Origin: JAGPUQ01 sp049325095
GTDB lineage: Bacteria; Pseudomonadota; Gammaproteobacteria; Pseudomonadales; Porticoccaceae
Direction of reading: 5' to 3'
NCBI GenBank assembly: GCA_049325095.1
Contig: JBMOPO010000025.1
Coordinates: 1 to 64,000 of the forward strand
Length of the DNA: 64,000 nucleotides
Part shown: positions 52,920 through 61,126 of the stretch, piece by piece
How the letters are laid out: the number at the start of each line of letters is the position of its first letter
How positions within the stretch are numbered: position 1 is the first letter of the stretch
Made by a program: the position numbers and the translations under genes
Notes under the pieces: generated by a model
What the model saw: the letters and a program-made list of their open reading frames with translations, nothing else
Database searches by the model: none
Told to the model about the DNA's origin: nothing

Positions 52920-54849
52920 GGGTGCTCTCCAGTATCAGATCGCCGTTGGCGGAGATCCGGAACCGCCAGTCCGGCCGCACCAGACAGGTGAGATAGGCGT
53001 CGCGGAACAGCGCCGGACCCTGGCCGCCGGCACCCGGCGGCAGGCCGGACAGCGAATAACGGGGCACCTCCACCGCCTCGCCGTCGAGTACCACCCGGGC
53101 GCTGCCGGCGGCAGGTGCCGCGACCGGCTCCGGGGTCACCGCCTGCGGCAGCTGCGGCTGCCGCAGGCGGTGGACGGCGGTCAGCCGGAGCGCGGCATCG
53201 CTCAACCCCTCGGCGCCGGCCCCTTCGCTCCAGGGGCGGGCGCGCAGGCGGCCCTCGGCCACCCCGACCAGTTCCAGGGTCTCGCTCCAGGCTTCCGCGC
53301 CGACACCTTCGCCGAACATGTCGCGCCGGGCGCGCTCGCGCAGCGCCGCCAATGTCGCTTCGGCGCCGCGCTGTTCCAGCTCGGCGAGCGGCACCAGGTA
53401 CTGGTGGGCGAGATCGCTGAACCCCAACCCGTAAGCGCTGAACACGGATGCATAGGCGGGGACGATCAGCCGCCGGAAACCGGCGGCCTCGGCAATTCCG
53501 CAGGCGTTCATGGGACCGCCGCCGCCGAAGGCGAGCAGATCGCCACCCCCGGCGATGCCGCGATTGCCGAGGATCTCCCGCAGATGGCCCGCGACCTGCC
53601 TTTCGTAGGCGGAGATCATGTGCTGCACGGCGGCCGCCACGCTCAGTCCCAGCGGCCCGGCGACCGCGGCGCCGATCACCTCTTCGGCCAGCGCCGGATC
53701 CAGCCGCAGCTCGCCCCCCAGATAGTTCTCCGGATCGATCACGCCGGCCAGCAGCAGGGCGTCGGTGATGGTCGGCTGGGTGCCGCCGCGGCCGAAACAG
53801 GCCGGCCCGGGTGCGGCGCCGACGCTGTCCGGACCGATGCGGATGTCGCCATTGTCGACCCGAAACACCGAGCTGCCGCCGTAGCCGATGCTGACGATGT
53901 CGCCCATCGGAAAGGAGGACGGAATCTCCTCATCGCCCACCAGGCCATGGCCGAGTTGGGTGGCTACGCCATCCACCACGGTGGAGATGTCCGTGGTGGT
54001 ACCGCCGATATCCATGGCCACCAACAGGGGCGATCGGTACCACCGGGCATAGGCTTCGGCCCCCGCCATGCCACCACGCGGGCCCGAACCATAGGTCTTG
54101 ATCGCCGTGGTCTTGGCAACCCTGGCGGAATCGCCGTCGTTGCGGTAGATCAGCAGGGGACGGCGCAAATGATGCTGGCGGGTGACGCGCTCGGCACCGT
54201 AGAGAAACAGCTCCATGCCGGGGTGGAGATAGGAATTCACCACCGCCGAGAAGAGGCGCCGGCCATGATCGGGATCCCGTATCAGTTCGCAGGAGAAGAG
54301 CACCGGTATCGCGCCCAGCAGATGCCTGGGATACCTTTCCAGCACTTCATCCTTGACCAGGGCCTCTTGCCGGGGATCGGGCAGCGCCACCACGATGCGC
54401 GCCACGCCATGGGAAATGAGCCCGTTGACACCCGCCATCAACCGGGAGGCATCCAGCCCGCCGCCGGAAAAATCCAGGCCGACCACCGGCTGCGGCACCA
54501 TGGCGCGCCACAGGGTGCTTGCCGACAGCGAAGTTGCACTCCCATAGAGAGTCTCCTCCTCGCCGGCCAGCACCATGACCCCTACTGGGCTGCCCTTGTG
54601 CTCGACCACGGCGTTGGTCCCGGAGGTGGTCGAATAGCGCAGGTGTTCCGTGTCGCCGAGCAACCGCGCCAGATCGGGCTCGCCATAACAGGCCAGAGCC
54701 AGCCGCTCCAGCACGGCGACGAAACACTGGGTGAGATCGTGCGGGGTGGTGGGCGCCTTGACGTGCAGCACCCTGTCGCCGTCGGTGGCAATGGCATCCG
54801 TGAAGGATCCGCCATTGTCGATATTGACCAGAAGTCCCATAACTGTCAT
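52912..54849 (-). CDS. Ketone carboxylase/hydantoinase A-like subunit, shorter form (ApcA-like)
   Basis: A 645-residue HyuA-family protein, shorter than its neighbour at 50383. Its first phosphate motif is altered: LLVNIDNGGSFTDA instead of the canonical DIGGTFTD; the later LLVAMDIGGTTTDIS and GPACFGRGGTQPTITDALL motifs are intact. FGGGGPMNACGIAEAAGF is present. It is the first gene of the five-gene set, as apcA is in Aromatoleum. ATG 54849 or 54840 are equally possible starts. The upstream 155 bp to rimO should hold the operon promoter, which I could not identify. Confidence 0.83.
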   Translation of the reverse strand: MTVMGLLVNIDNGGSFTDAIATDGDRVLHVKAPTTPHDLTQCFVAVLERLALACYGEPDLARLLGDTEHLRYSTTSGTNAVVEHKGSPVGVMVLAGEEETLYGSATSLSASTLWRAMVPQPVVGLDFSGGGLDASRLMAGVNGLISHGVARIVVALPDPRQEALVKDEVLERYPRHLLGAIPVLFSCELIRDPDHGRRLFSAVVNSYLHPGMELFLYGAERVTRQHHLRRPLLIYRNDGDSARVAKTTAIKTYGSGPRGGMAGAEAYARWYRSPLLVAMDIGGTTTDISTVVDGVATQLGHGLVGDEEIPSSFPMGDIVSIGYGGSSVFRVDNGDIRIGPDSVGAAPGPACFGRGGTQPTITDALLLAGVIDPENYLGGELRLDPALAEEVIGAAVAGPLGLSVAAAVQHMISAYERQVAGHLREILGNRGIAGGGDLLAFGGGGPMNACGIAEAAGFRRLIVPAYASVFSAYGLGFSDLAHQYLVPLAELEQRGAEATLAALRERARRDMFGEGVGAEAWSETLELVGVAEGRLRARPWSEGAGAEGLSDAALRLTAVHRLRQPQLPQAVTPEPVAAPAAGSARVVLDGEAVEVPRYSLSGLPPGAGGQGPALFRDAYLTCLVRPDWRFRISANGDLILESTHD

Positions 54850-55004
54850 CCACTGGAGCGGAGCAAATCCCGACCGGCGGCTGGCGCCGGCAGCGGCGGC
54901 AACGGGCTTGCGCCCACACCATGGTTCGGGACTACCGCGCGACCCTGGGTAGGATTATCGGGCCGGCCGGGCGCCGGCCATCACAATACAGCGCCGCAGC
55001 ACTG

Positions 55005-56369
55005 TCAACCCAAATCCCCGGGCCGGCCGCCGGATGCGCCCACCCGGCAGCCGAACAGATCGTAATCGTCGGCCGCCTCGATCTTCACCTCGATCAGATC
55101 GCCGGCCGCGGGCGGTGCCGCACCCCGGGGAATCCCGATGTGCACCAGGCCGTCGATCTCCGGGGCATCGCCCGCGCTGCGCCCCACCGCGCCGCCCTCA
55201 CCGACAGCATCGACCAGGACTTCCAGCACCTGGCCCAGGTGGCGGCGCAGGCGTGCGGCGCTGATCTCCTGCTGGACCGCCATCAGCCGGTGCCAGCGCT
55301 CCTCCTTGACCTCTTCGGGCACCGCGCCGGGCAGGGCGTTGGCGCGGGCCCCGGCCACCGCCTCGTAGCGGAAGCAGCCGACCCGGTCCAGTTGGGCTTC
55401 CCGCAGCCAATCCAGCAGCAGCTCGAAGTCCGCCTCGGTCTCGCCGGGAAAGCCGACGATGAAGGTGCTGCGCAACACCAGTTGCGGACATTGCCCGCGC
55501 CAGGCGCGAATGCGCTCCAGGGTGCGCTCCTGATGCGCCGGCCGCTGCATGGCCCGGAGAACGGCGGGGCTCGCGTGCTGAAAGGGGATATCCAGGTAGG
55601 GGAGGATCCGCCCCTCGGCCATCAGCGGAATCAGCGCGTCCACCTGGGGATAGGGATAGACATAGTGGAGGCGCACCCAGACGCCCAGTTCGCCCAGGGC
55701 GCGGCACAGCGCCAGCAGGTTGCTCTTCACCGGGCGCCCCTGCCAGAACCCGGTGCGGTACCTGATGTCGACGCCATAGGCGCTGGTGTCCTGGGAGATG
55801 ACCAACAGCTCGCGCGCGCCGGCCGCGACCAGCCGCTCGGCCTCGTCGAGGACCTCGCCGATGGGCCGGCTCGCCAGCCGCCCGCGCAGATCCGGAATGA
55901 TGCAGAAGGTGCAGCGGTGGTTGCAGCCTTCCGAGATTTTCAGGTAGGCGTAATGCCGGGGCGTCAGCTTGATGCCCTGCGGCGGGACCAGGTCGCCAAA
56001 GGGATCGTGGTCCTGGGGCGGCGGGGCCCATTCATGCACCGCGGCCACCACCTGTTCGTACTGATGCGGCCCGGTGACCGCGAGCACCTCCGGGTGTACG
56101 GCGCGGATCGCGGCCTCATCGCCGCCCATGCAGCCGGTGACGATGACCCGGCCGTTCTCGGCCAGCGCCTCGCCGATGGCTTCCAGGGATTCCCGCTTGG
56201 CGCTGTCGAGAAAGCCGCAGGTGTTGACCACCACCACGTCGGCGCCGGCGTAGGTGGATGAGACCTGATAGCCCTCCAGACGCAACTGGGTGAGGATGCG
56301 CTCGGAATCCACCAGCGCCTTGGGGCAACCCAGGCTCACGAACCCCACTGTCCCGCTACGCCGCACCAT
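55005..56369 (-). CDS. rimO: Ribosomal protein S12 methylthiotransferase
   Basis: A 454-residue methylthiotransferase that modifies Asp88 of ribosomal protein S12. The N-terminal UPF0004 domain holds Cys15, Cys51 and Cys80; the radical-SAM cluster motif is Cys149-x3-Cys153-x2-Cys156 (GCNHRCTFC); a TRAM domain closes the protein (EVLVDAVGEG to DDYDLFGCRV). The RimO rather than MiaB identity rests on SLGCPKALVDSE and STFIVGFPGETEADFE. ATG 56369 has GGAGG 9 nt upstream. Confidence 0.96.
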   Translation of the reverse strand: MVRRSGTVGFVSLGCPKALVDSERILTQLRLEGYQVSSTYAGADVVVVNTCGFLDSAKRESLEAIGEALAENGRVIVTGCMGGDEAAIRAVHPEVLAVTGPHQYEQVVAAVHEWAPPPQDHDPFGDLVPPQGIKLTPRHYAYLKISEGCNHRCTFCIIPDLRGRLASRPIGEVLDEAERLVAAGARELLVISQDTSAYGVDIRYRTGFWQGRPVKSNLLALCRALGELGVWVRLHYVYPYPQVDALIPLMAEGRILPYLDIPFQHASPAVLRAMQRPAHQERTLERIRAWRGQCPQLVLRSTFIVGFPGETEADFELLLDWLREAQLDRVGCFRYEAVAGARANALPGAVPEEVKEERWHRLMAVQQEISAARLRRHLGQVLEVLVDAVGEGGAVGRSAGDAPEIDGLVHIGIPRGAAPPAAGDLIEVKIEAADDYDLFGCRVGASGGRPGDLG

Positions 56370-56519
56370 CGCCCGCACCCTCCCGATCCCGGCGGAAAAT
56401 CCGCCCGGCCGGGCGCATTATCGCGGCTGCGGCCGGCAACCGCCACGCAATTGGTGGACCTCCGGCAACTGTGGAACAATACCGGAAGGTTCTGTCAGCG
56501 CGGATCGACCGCTTCTGCC

Positions 56520-57032
56520 TTGGACATCATCGACGCCAGCGGTTATCGCCCCAACGTGGGCATCGTGATCTGCGACGCCCAGGGCCGGGTATTCTGGGCC
56601 AAGCGGGTCGGTCACGACGCCTGGCAGTTCCCGCAGGGGGGCATCCACCAGGGCGAAGCCCCGCGCGATACCCTGTTTCGCGAACTGCACGAAGAGGTCG
56701 GTCTGGAACCGGCCCATGTGGAAATCCTCGCCCAGACCCAGGGCTGGTTGAAGTACCGGCTCCCGCGCCGCTACATCCGCCGCTCCAGCGAAACTCCCTG
56801 TATCGGCCAGAAGCAGAAATGGTTCCTGCTGCGCTTGGTCGGCGAGGAACACCACATCCGCTTCGATCGGGGGCCCAAGCCCGAATTCGACGACTGGCGC
56901 TGGGTCAGCTACTGGTACCCCGTCGGGCAGGTCATCGATTTCAAGCGCAGCGTGTACCGCATGGCACTGCGGGAGCTGGCGCGGGCACTGCCCGGTGCCG
57001 AGCCCCGCGACCGGAGCCAACGCCATGCTTGA
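56520..57032 (+). CDS. rppH: RNA pyrophosphohydrolase
   Basis: A 170-residue Nudix hydrolase. Conserved DASGYRPNVGIVICDAQGRVFWAKR at the start and the Nudix box GGIHQGEAPRDTLFRELHEEVGL are intact; LRLVGEEHHIRFD and FDDWRWVSYWYP complete the family pattern. RppH removes pyrophosphate from the 5' end of mRNA. The start is uncertain: there is no ATG at the usual place, so I used TTG at 56520 (leading to DIIDASGYRPN); TTG 56451 or GTG 56454 would lengthen it. It overlaps ptsP by 8 bp, the usual rppH-ptsP pair. Confidence 0.9.
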   Translation: MDIIDASGYRPNVGIVICDAQGRVFWAKRVGHDAWQFPQGGIHQGEAPRDTLFRELHEEVGLEPAHVEILAQTQGWLKYRLPRRYIRRSSETPCIGQKQKWFLLRLVGEEHHIRFDRGPKPEFDDWRWVSYWYPVGQVIDFKRSVYRMALRELARALPGAEPRDRSQRHA

Positions 57033-59322
57033 GCCGCTGCGGCGCATCGTCCAGGAGGTCAACTCCGCGCCGGATTTCGCGGCGGTCTTGGAAATCATCG
57101 TGGAGCGGGTCAAGGCCGCGATGAACACCGGCATGTGTTCGATCTATCTCTTCGACCCGATCAGCAAGCGCTACGTGCTCTCCGCGACCCGCGGCCTGCT
57201 GCCGGAGTCGGTGGGCAAGGTGGCAATGACCGCCGACCAGGGGCTGGTGGGCCTGGTCGCCAGCCGCGCCGAGCCGGTCAACTTGGAGCACGCCGAAACC
57301 CACCCCCGCTTCGCCTATTTCCCGGAAACCGGCGAGGAGCGCTTCAGCTCGTTCCTGGGCGCGCCGATCATCCATCAGCGCGAGGTCCTGGGCGTGCTGG
57401 TGGTGCAGCAGCAGGAGCGCCGGCGCTTCGACGAAAGCGAGGAGGCCTTCCTGATCACGGTGTCGGCCCAGCTCGCCGGCGTCATCGCCCACGCCGACGC
57501 CACCGGGGAATTGGTGCGGATCACCGCGCCGGGCGCCGAAGTCGGACCCGCGGCCGTCTACCCCGGCATCGCCAGCGCACCCGGCATCGGCATCGGCTAC
57601 GGGGTGGTGGTGTCCTCCCCCGCGGACCTCTACGCGGTACCCAAGCGCCGTACCGAGGACATCCCGGGAGAACTCGAACAATTCCGCCACGCGCTGGAGC
57701 GCACCCAGCGGGACGTGCACGACACCAAGAACGAACTGCGGGGCATTCTCAGCACCGAAGAGCTGGAGATGTTCGACGTCTATCTGCGCATGCTGGAGGA
57801 CCATTCCCTGGGCGGCGAGGTGATCGCCCTGATCCACCAGGGCTTTACCGCCCAGAGCGCCTGGAGCCAGGTGATCATCGAGCACATCCGCACCTTCAGC
57901 CGCATGGAGAGCGAATACCTGCGCGAGCGCGCCTCCGACGTGCGCGACCTGGGCCGGCGGGTACTCGAACATCTGCAGCAGACCGCGCGGCCGGCGGAGC
58001 GGGTCTACCCGGAGGACACCGTCCTGATCGGCGAGGAACTTGCCGCACCCCACCTCGCCGCGGTGCCGTTCGAACGCATCCGCGGCATCGTCTCGGTGCG
58101 CGGCTCGCACAATTCCCACATGGCGATCATCGGGCGCGCCATGGGCATCCCCACGGTGATGGGCGCCGTGGATCTGCCGTGGAGCGATCTCGAGGGCCAG
58201 AAGGTCATCGTCGACGGCCACAGCGGGCAGATCCTGATCGAACCCACCCCGGAGGTGGAGCGCGCCTTTCAGGAGGTGTTCCACAAGGAGCAGCTGCTGG
58301 CCGCCGATCTGCTCGCCACCCGGGACGAACCCAGTGTCACCGCATGCGGCGAGGCGATCGCGCTGTGGGTCAACACCGGGCTGCGCGTCGACACCAAACT
58401 GTCGCTGGAGATGGGTGCCGCCGGGGTTGGCCTCTACCGCACCGAAATTCCGTTCTTTCTGCAGGAGCGCTTCCCCTCGGAAGAGGAACAGCGCCAGATC
58501 TATCGCGATCAACTGCTGATCTACGCGCCGCGCCCGGTGACCATGCGCACCCTGGACATCGGCGGCGACAAGGCCCTGCCCTACTTCCCGATCAGCGAGG
58601 AAAATCCCTTCCTGGGCTGGCGGGGAATCCGCATCACCCTGGACCACCCGGAGATTTTCATCGCCCAGATCCGCGCCATGATGCGGGCCAGCGAAGACCT
58701 CGACAACCTGCGCATCCTGCTGCCCATGATTTCCAGCGTGCTGGAGGTCGACAGCGCCCTGGCCCTGATCTCCCGGGTGTACACCGAACTGACCGTCGAG
58801 GAAGGCTATCGCATCGAGATGCCCAAGGTCGGGGCGATGATCGAGGTGCCGGCCGCCGTCTACCAGACCCGCGAGCTGGCCCAGCGGGTGGATTTTCTCT
58901 CCGTCGGCACCAACGACCTGACCCAGTATCTGCTCGCGGTGGATCGCAACAATCCCCGTGTCGCGGCCCTCTACCACGGCTATCACCCGGCGCTGCTGCG
59001 GGCACTGCGCCACATCGCGACCGAAGCCGCGGCCGTGGGCCGGGAGGTGAGCGTGTGCGGCGAACTGGCCGGCGACCCCCTGGGCGCGGTACTGCTGATC
59101 GGCCTGGGCTATCGCACCCTGTCGATGAGCGCCGCCAACCTGTTGCGGGTGAAGGCCGTGCTGCGCCAGCTCAGCATCGCCGAGATGACGGCGCTCGCCC
59201 TGCGCGTCAGCGAACTGGCCGACCCGGCCAGCGTTCAGCAGGAACTCCAGCGCGCCCTCCAGCGCCCCTCGTTGGAGCGGCTGCTGCGCACCCACGAGCG
59301 CCCGCGCCCGACCGCCGCCTGA
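57025..59322 (+). CDS. ptsP: Phosphoenolpyruvate-protein phosphotransferase PtsP (EI-Ntr)
   Basis: A 765-residue EI-Ntr. A GAF domain covers residues about 15-155, then the HPr-binding and swivelling domains with phospho-His365 (GSHNSHMAIIGRAMG), then the PEP-binding barrel with EMGAAGVGLYRTEIPFF, MRTLDIGGDKALPY, VGTNDLTQYLLAVDR and VSVCGELAGDP. It starts the nitrogen phosphorelay to NPr (ptsO) and IIA-Ntr (ptsN), both in this window. ATG 57025 with GGAG 8 nt upstream, inside the end of rppH. Confidence 0.96.
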   Translation: MLEPLRRIVQEVNSAPDFAAVLEIIVERVKAAMNTGMCSIYLFDPISKRYVLSATRGLLPESVGKVAMTADQGLVGLVASRAEPVNLEHAETHPRFAYFPETGEERFSSFLGAPIIHQREVLGVLVVQQQERRRFDESEEAFLITVSAQLAGVIAHADATGELVRITAPGAEVGPAAVYPGIASAPGIGIGYGVVVSSPADLYAVPKRRTEDIPGELEQFRHALERTQRDVHDTKNELRGILSTEELEMFDVYLRMLEDHSLGGEVIALIHQGFTAQSAWSQVIIEHIRTFSRMESEYLRERASDVRDLGRRVLEHLQQTARPAERVYPEDTVLIGEELAAPHLAAVPFERIRGIVSVRGSHNSHMAIIGRAMGIPTVMGAVDLPWSDLEGQKVIVDGHSGQILIEPTPEVERAFQEVFHKEQLLAADLLATRDEPSVTACGEAIALWVNTGLRVDTKLSLEMGAAGVGLYRTEIPFFLQERFPSEEEQRQIYRDQLLIYAPRPVTMRTLDIGGDKALPYFPISEENPFLGWRGIRITLDHPEIFIAQIRAMMRASEDLDNLRILLPMISSVLEVDSALALISRVYTELTVEEGYRIEMPKVGAMIEVPAAVYQTRELAQRVDFLSVGTNDLTQYLLAVDRNNPRVAALYHGYHPALLRALRHIATEAAAVGREVSVCGELAGDPLGAVLLIGLGYRTLSMSAANLLRVKAVLRQLSIAEMTALALRVSELADPASVQQELQRALQRPSLERLLRTHERPRPTAA

Positions 59323-59479
59323 GAGCTTGTGAATTTTTCAAGCGCTCAGCCCGGCCAGGGACGGCCGGTCGCGGATCGAGCACCCAAGTGCTTGATCCGC
59401 GCGAGCCAGTCCGGGCGTGTACCGGACTTGCGACAGAAGCAATGCACCGGACGTGCATTTCTTCGCAAACTCTGAGCGC
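59322..59479. repeat. Multi-hairpin structured intergenic element after ptsP
   Basis: A 158-bp region with four consecutive perfect or near-perfect hairpins: CCGGCC/GGCCGG at 59351-59368; a 13-bp stem with loop CCAA at 59371-59400 (one G-T pair); AGTCCGG/CCGGACT at 59408-59428; AATGCAC/GTGCATT at 59441-59459. The ends also pair: AGAGCTTGTGAA at 59322-59333 with TTCGCAAACTCT at 59462-59473 (10 of 12), or GCGCTCAG at 59342-59349 with CTGAGCGC at 59472-59479; the two pairings exclude each other. It may be a repetitive mobile palindrome (REP/BIME-like), a ptsP terminator, or a structured RNA. Confidence 0.6.
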
Positions 59480-59495
59480 CGGCCCCGAATCCGGG

Positions 59496-60266
59496 TCAGA
59501 TCATGAGCCCCATGCGCATCGCCGCGTCGAGCCGGATCACCTCGCCGTTGAGCATGCTGTTCTCCACGATATGGCAGGCGAGCTGGGCGAACTCGTCCGG
59601 CCGGCCGGCGCGACGCGGAAAGGGCACCAGATCGAGGATGCGCTGAAAACCGGCATCCCCGGTCTCGGCACGGGCCAGGGGGGTGTCGAATACCCCCGGG
59701 CAGATGGTGACCACCCGGATCCCGTAGGGCGCCAGGTCCCGGGCCATGGGCAGGGTCATGCCGATCACCCCGGCCTTGGACGCCGCGTAGGCGGTGTTGC
59801 CAACCGGGCCGTCGAAACCGAAGATGGAGGCGACATTGACGAACACGCCGCGTTCGCCATCGTCGGTGACCGGCTCCAGGGCGAGCAGGTCGCTCGCCAC
59901 CAGCCGGCAGACGTCGAAGGTGCCGGTGAGATTGATATCGATCACGCGCCGGAAACTCTCCAGCGGATGCGGGCCCTTGCTGCTGGCGATCTTGCGGCCG
60001 ATGCCGGTGCCGGCGGCATTGACCAGGATGCGGGCGACGCCGAGCCGGCTGCGCACGGTCTGGAGCGCGGCGGCGACGCTGGCATCGCTGGCGACATCCA
60101 CCGGCACCGCGATGGCATCCACTTCGTCCGCCAGTTGGCGCGCCAGGTTTTCGTTGATGTCGAGGATCGCGACCCTGGCACCGGCGGCGGCCAGCCGGCG
60201 CACGGTGGCCGCGCCCAGTCCCGAAGCGCCGCCGGTCACAATGGCGATCTGTTCGCGAATTTCCAT
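59496..60266 (-). CDS. Short-chain dehydrogenase, HSD10-like (first of a tandem pair)
   Basis: A 256-residue SDR: cofactor motif TGGASGLG (11-18), NAAG instead of NNAG, Ser147, Tyr160 and Lys164 (YAASKAG). GERGVFVNVASIFGFDGPVGNTAY and PLARAETGDAGFQRILDLVPFPRRAGRPDEFA are like mammalian HSD10 and bacterial 3-hydroxyacyl-CoA dehydrogenases type II. Probably oxidises a hydroxyacyl-CoA or hydroxyketone. Ribosome site AGAGGAG before ATG 60266. It overlaps no gene; the paralogue upstream ends 23 bp earlier. Confidence 0.88.
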   Translation of the reverse strand: MEIREQIAIVTGGASGLGAATVRRLAAAGARVAILDINENLARQLADEVDAIAVPVDVASDASVAAALQTVRSRLGVARILVNAAGTGIGRKIASSKGPHPLESFRRVIDINLTGTFDVCRLVASDLLALEPVTDDGERGVFVNVASIFGFDGPVGNTAYAASKAGVIGMTLPMARDLAPYGIRVVTICPGVFDTPLARAETGDAGFQRILDLVPFPRRAGRPDEFAQLACHIVENSMLNGEVIRLDAAMRMGLMI

Positions 60267-60288
60267 GATGTCTCCTCTGGCAAAGCCA

Positions 60289-61059
60289 TCAGTTGCGTTC
60301 GATGCCCATGCGGATGGCGCCATCGATGCGGATCATCTCCCCGTTCAGCATCGGGTTTTCGCAGATCTGGCGCACCAGGGTGCCGAATTCCAGCGGGTTG
60401 CCCCAGCGTTTGGGGAAGGGCACCGTGGGAATGATGGCGTCGATCCAGCGCTGCGGAATGCTGCTCGCCAGGGGCGTCTCGAACATCCCCGGCGCCACGG
60501 TCACCACCCGGATCCCGAACGGCGCGAGATCGCGCGCCATGGGCAGCGTCATGCCCTGCACCCCCGCCTTGGAGGCGGCGTAGGCGACCTGGCCCAGGGG
60601 TCCGTCCTCGGCCACCACCGAGGCGATGTTGACGATCACCCCGCGCTCGCCGTCCTCGTTCAGCGGCGGCTCGCCGATCATCGCCTGGGCCGCCAGCCGG
60701 GCGACGTTGAAGGTGCCGGTGAGGTTGACCCGCAGCACCCGCTCGAATTCCGCCAGGGAGTGGGGACCCTTGGGCCCCGCGGTGCGGATGGCGACGTCGA
60801 TGCCCGCCGCGTTGAGCACGATTCTGGGCGTCCCCAGTTGGGCGCTCGCCGCCGCCAACGCGGCTTCGATCGCCCCCGTATCCACCACGTCGCAGGCCAG
60901 GGCCAGGCCGTCGATTTCCGCCGCCACCTCGCGCGCCAGTTCCAGGTTGCGATCCAGCAGTGCGCAACGCGCGCCGGCCGCGCTCAACACCCGCGCGGCA
61001 CCGGCGCCCAGGCCGGAGGCCCCGCCGGTGATCAATGCCGTCAACCCCCGGATATCCAC
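60289..61059 (-). CDS. Short-chain dehydrogenase, HSD10-like (second of a tandem pair)
   Basis: A 256-residue SDR paralogous to its downstream neighbour: TGGASGLGAGAARVL, VNIASVVAEDGPLGQVAYAASKAG and PFPKRWGNPLEFGTLV. Residues and length match the HSD10-like type. Two slightly different copies in a row suggest two oxidation steps or substrate ranges in one beta-oxidation-like route. Followed upstream by the acyl-CoA dehydrogenase gene (67 bp). Confidence 0.88.
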   Translation of the reverse strand: MDIRGLTALITGGASGLGAGAARVLSAAGARCALLDRNLELAREVAAEIDGLALACDVVDTGAIEAALAAASAQLGTPRIVLNAAGIDVAIRTAGPKGPHSLAEFERVLRVNLTGTFNVARLAAQAMIGEPPLNEDGERGVIVNIASVVAEDGPLGQVAYAASKAGVQGMTLPMARDLAPFGIRVVTVAPGMFETPLASSIPQRWIDAIIPTVPFPKRWGNPLEFGTLVRQICENPMLNGEMIRIDGAIRMGIERN

Positions 61060-61126
61060 CGATTCCCCCCTCCCGAAGTGAGGATTACCGCAGCCGGCCC
61101 GGACCCGAGCCGGGGCCCCGGCCGAT

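Noticed and set aside
57135..60434. Long plus-strand frame within ptsP and beyond
   Set aside because: Out of frame with ptsP, low-complexity Arg/Gly-rich; ptsP itself is fully conserved.
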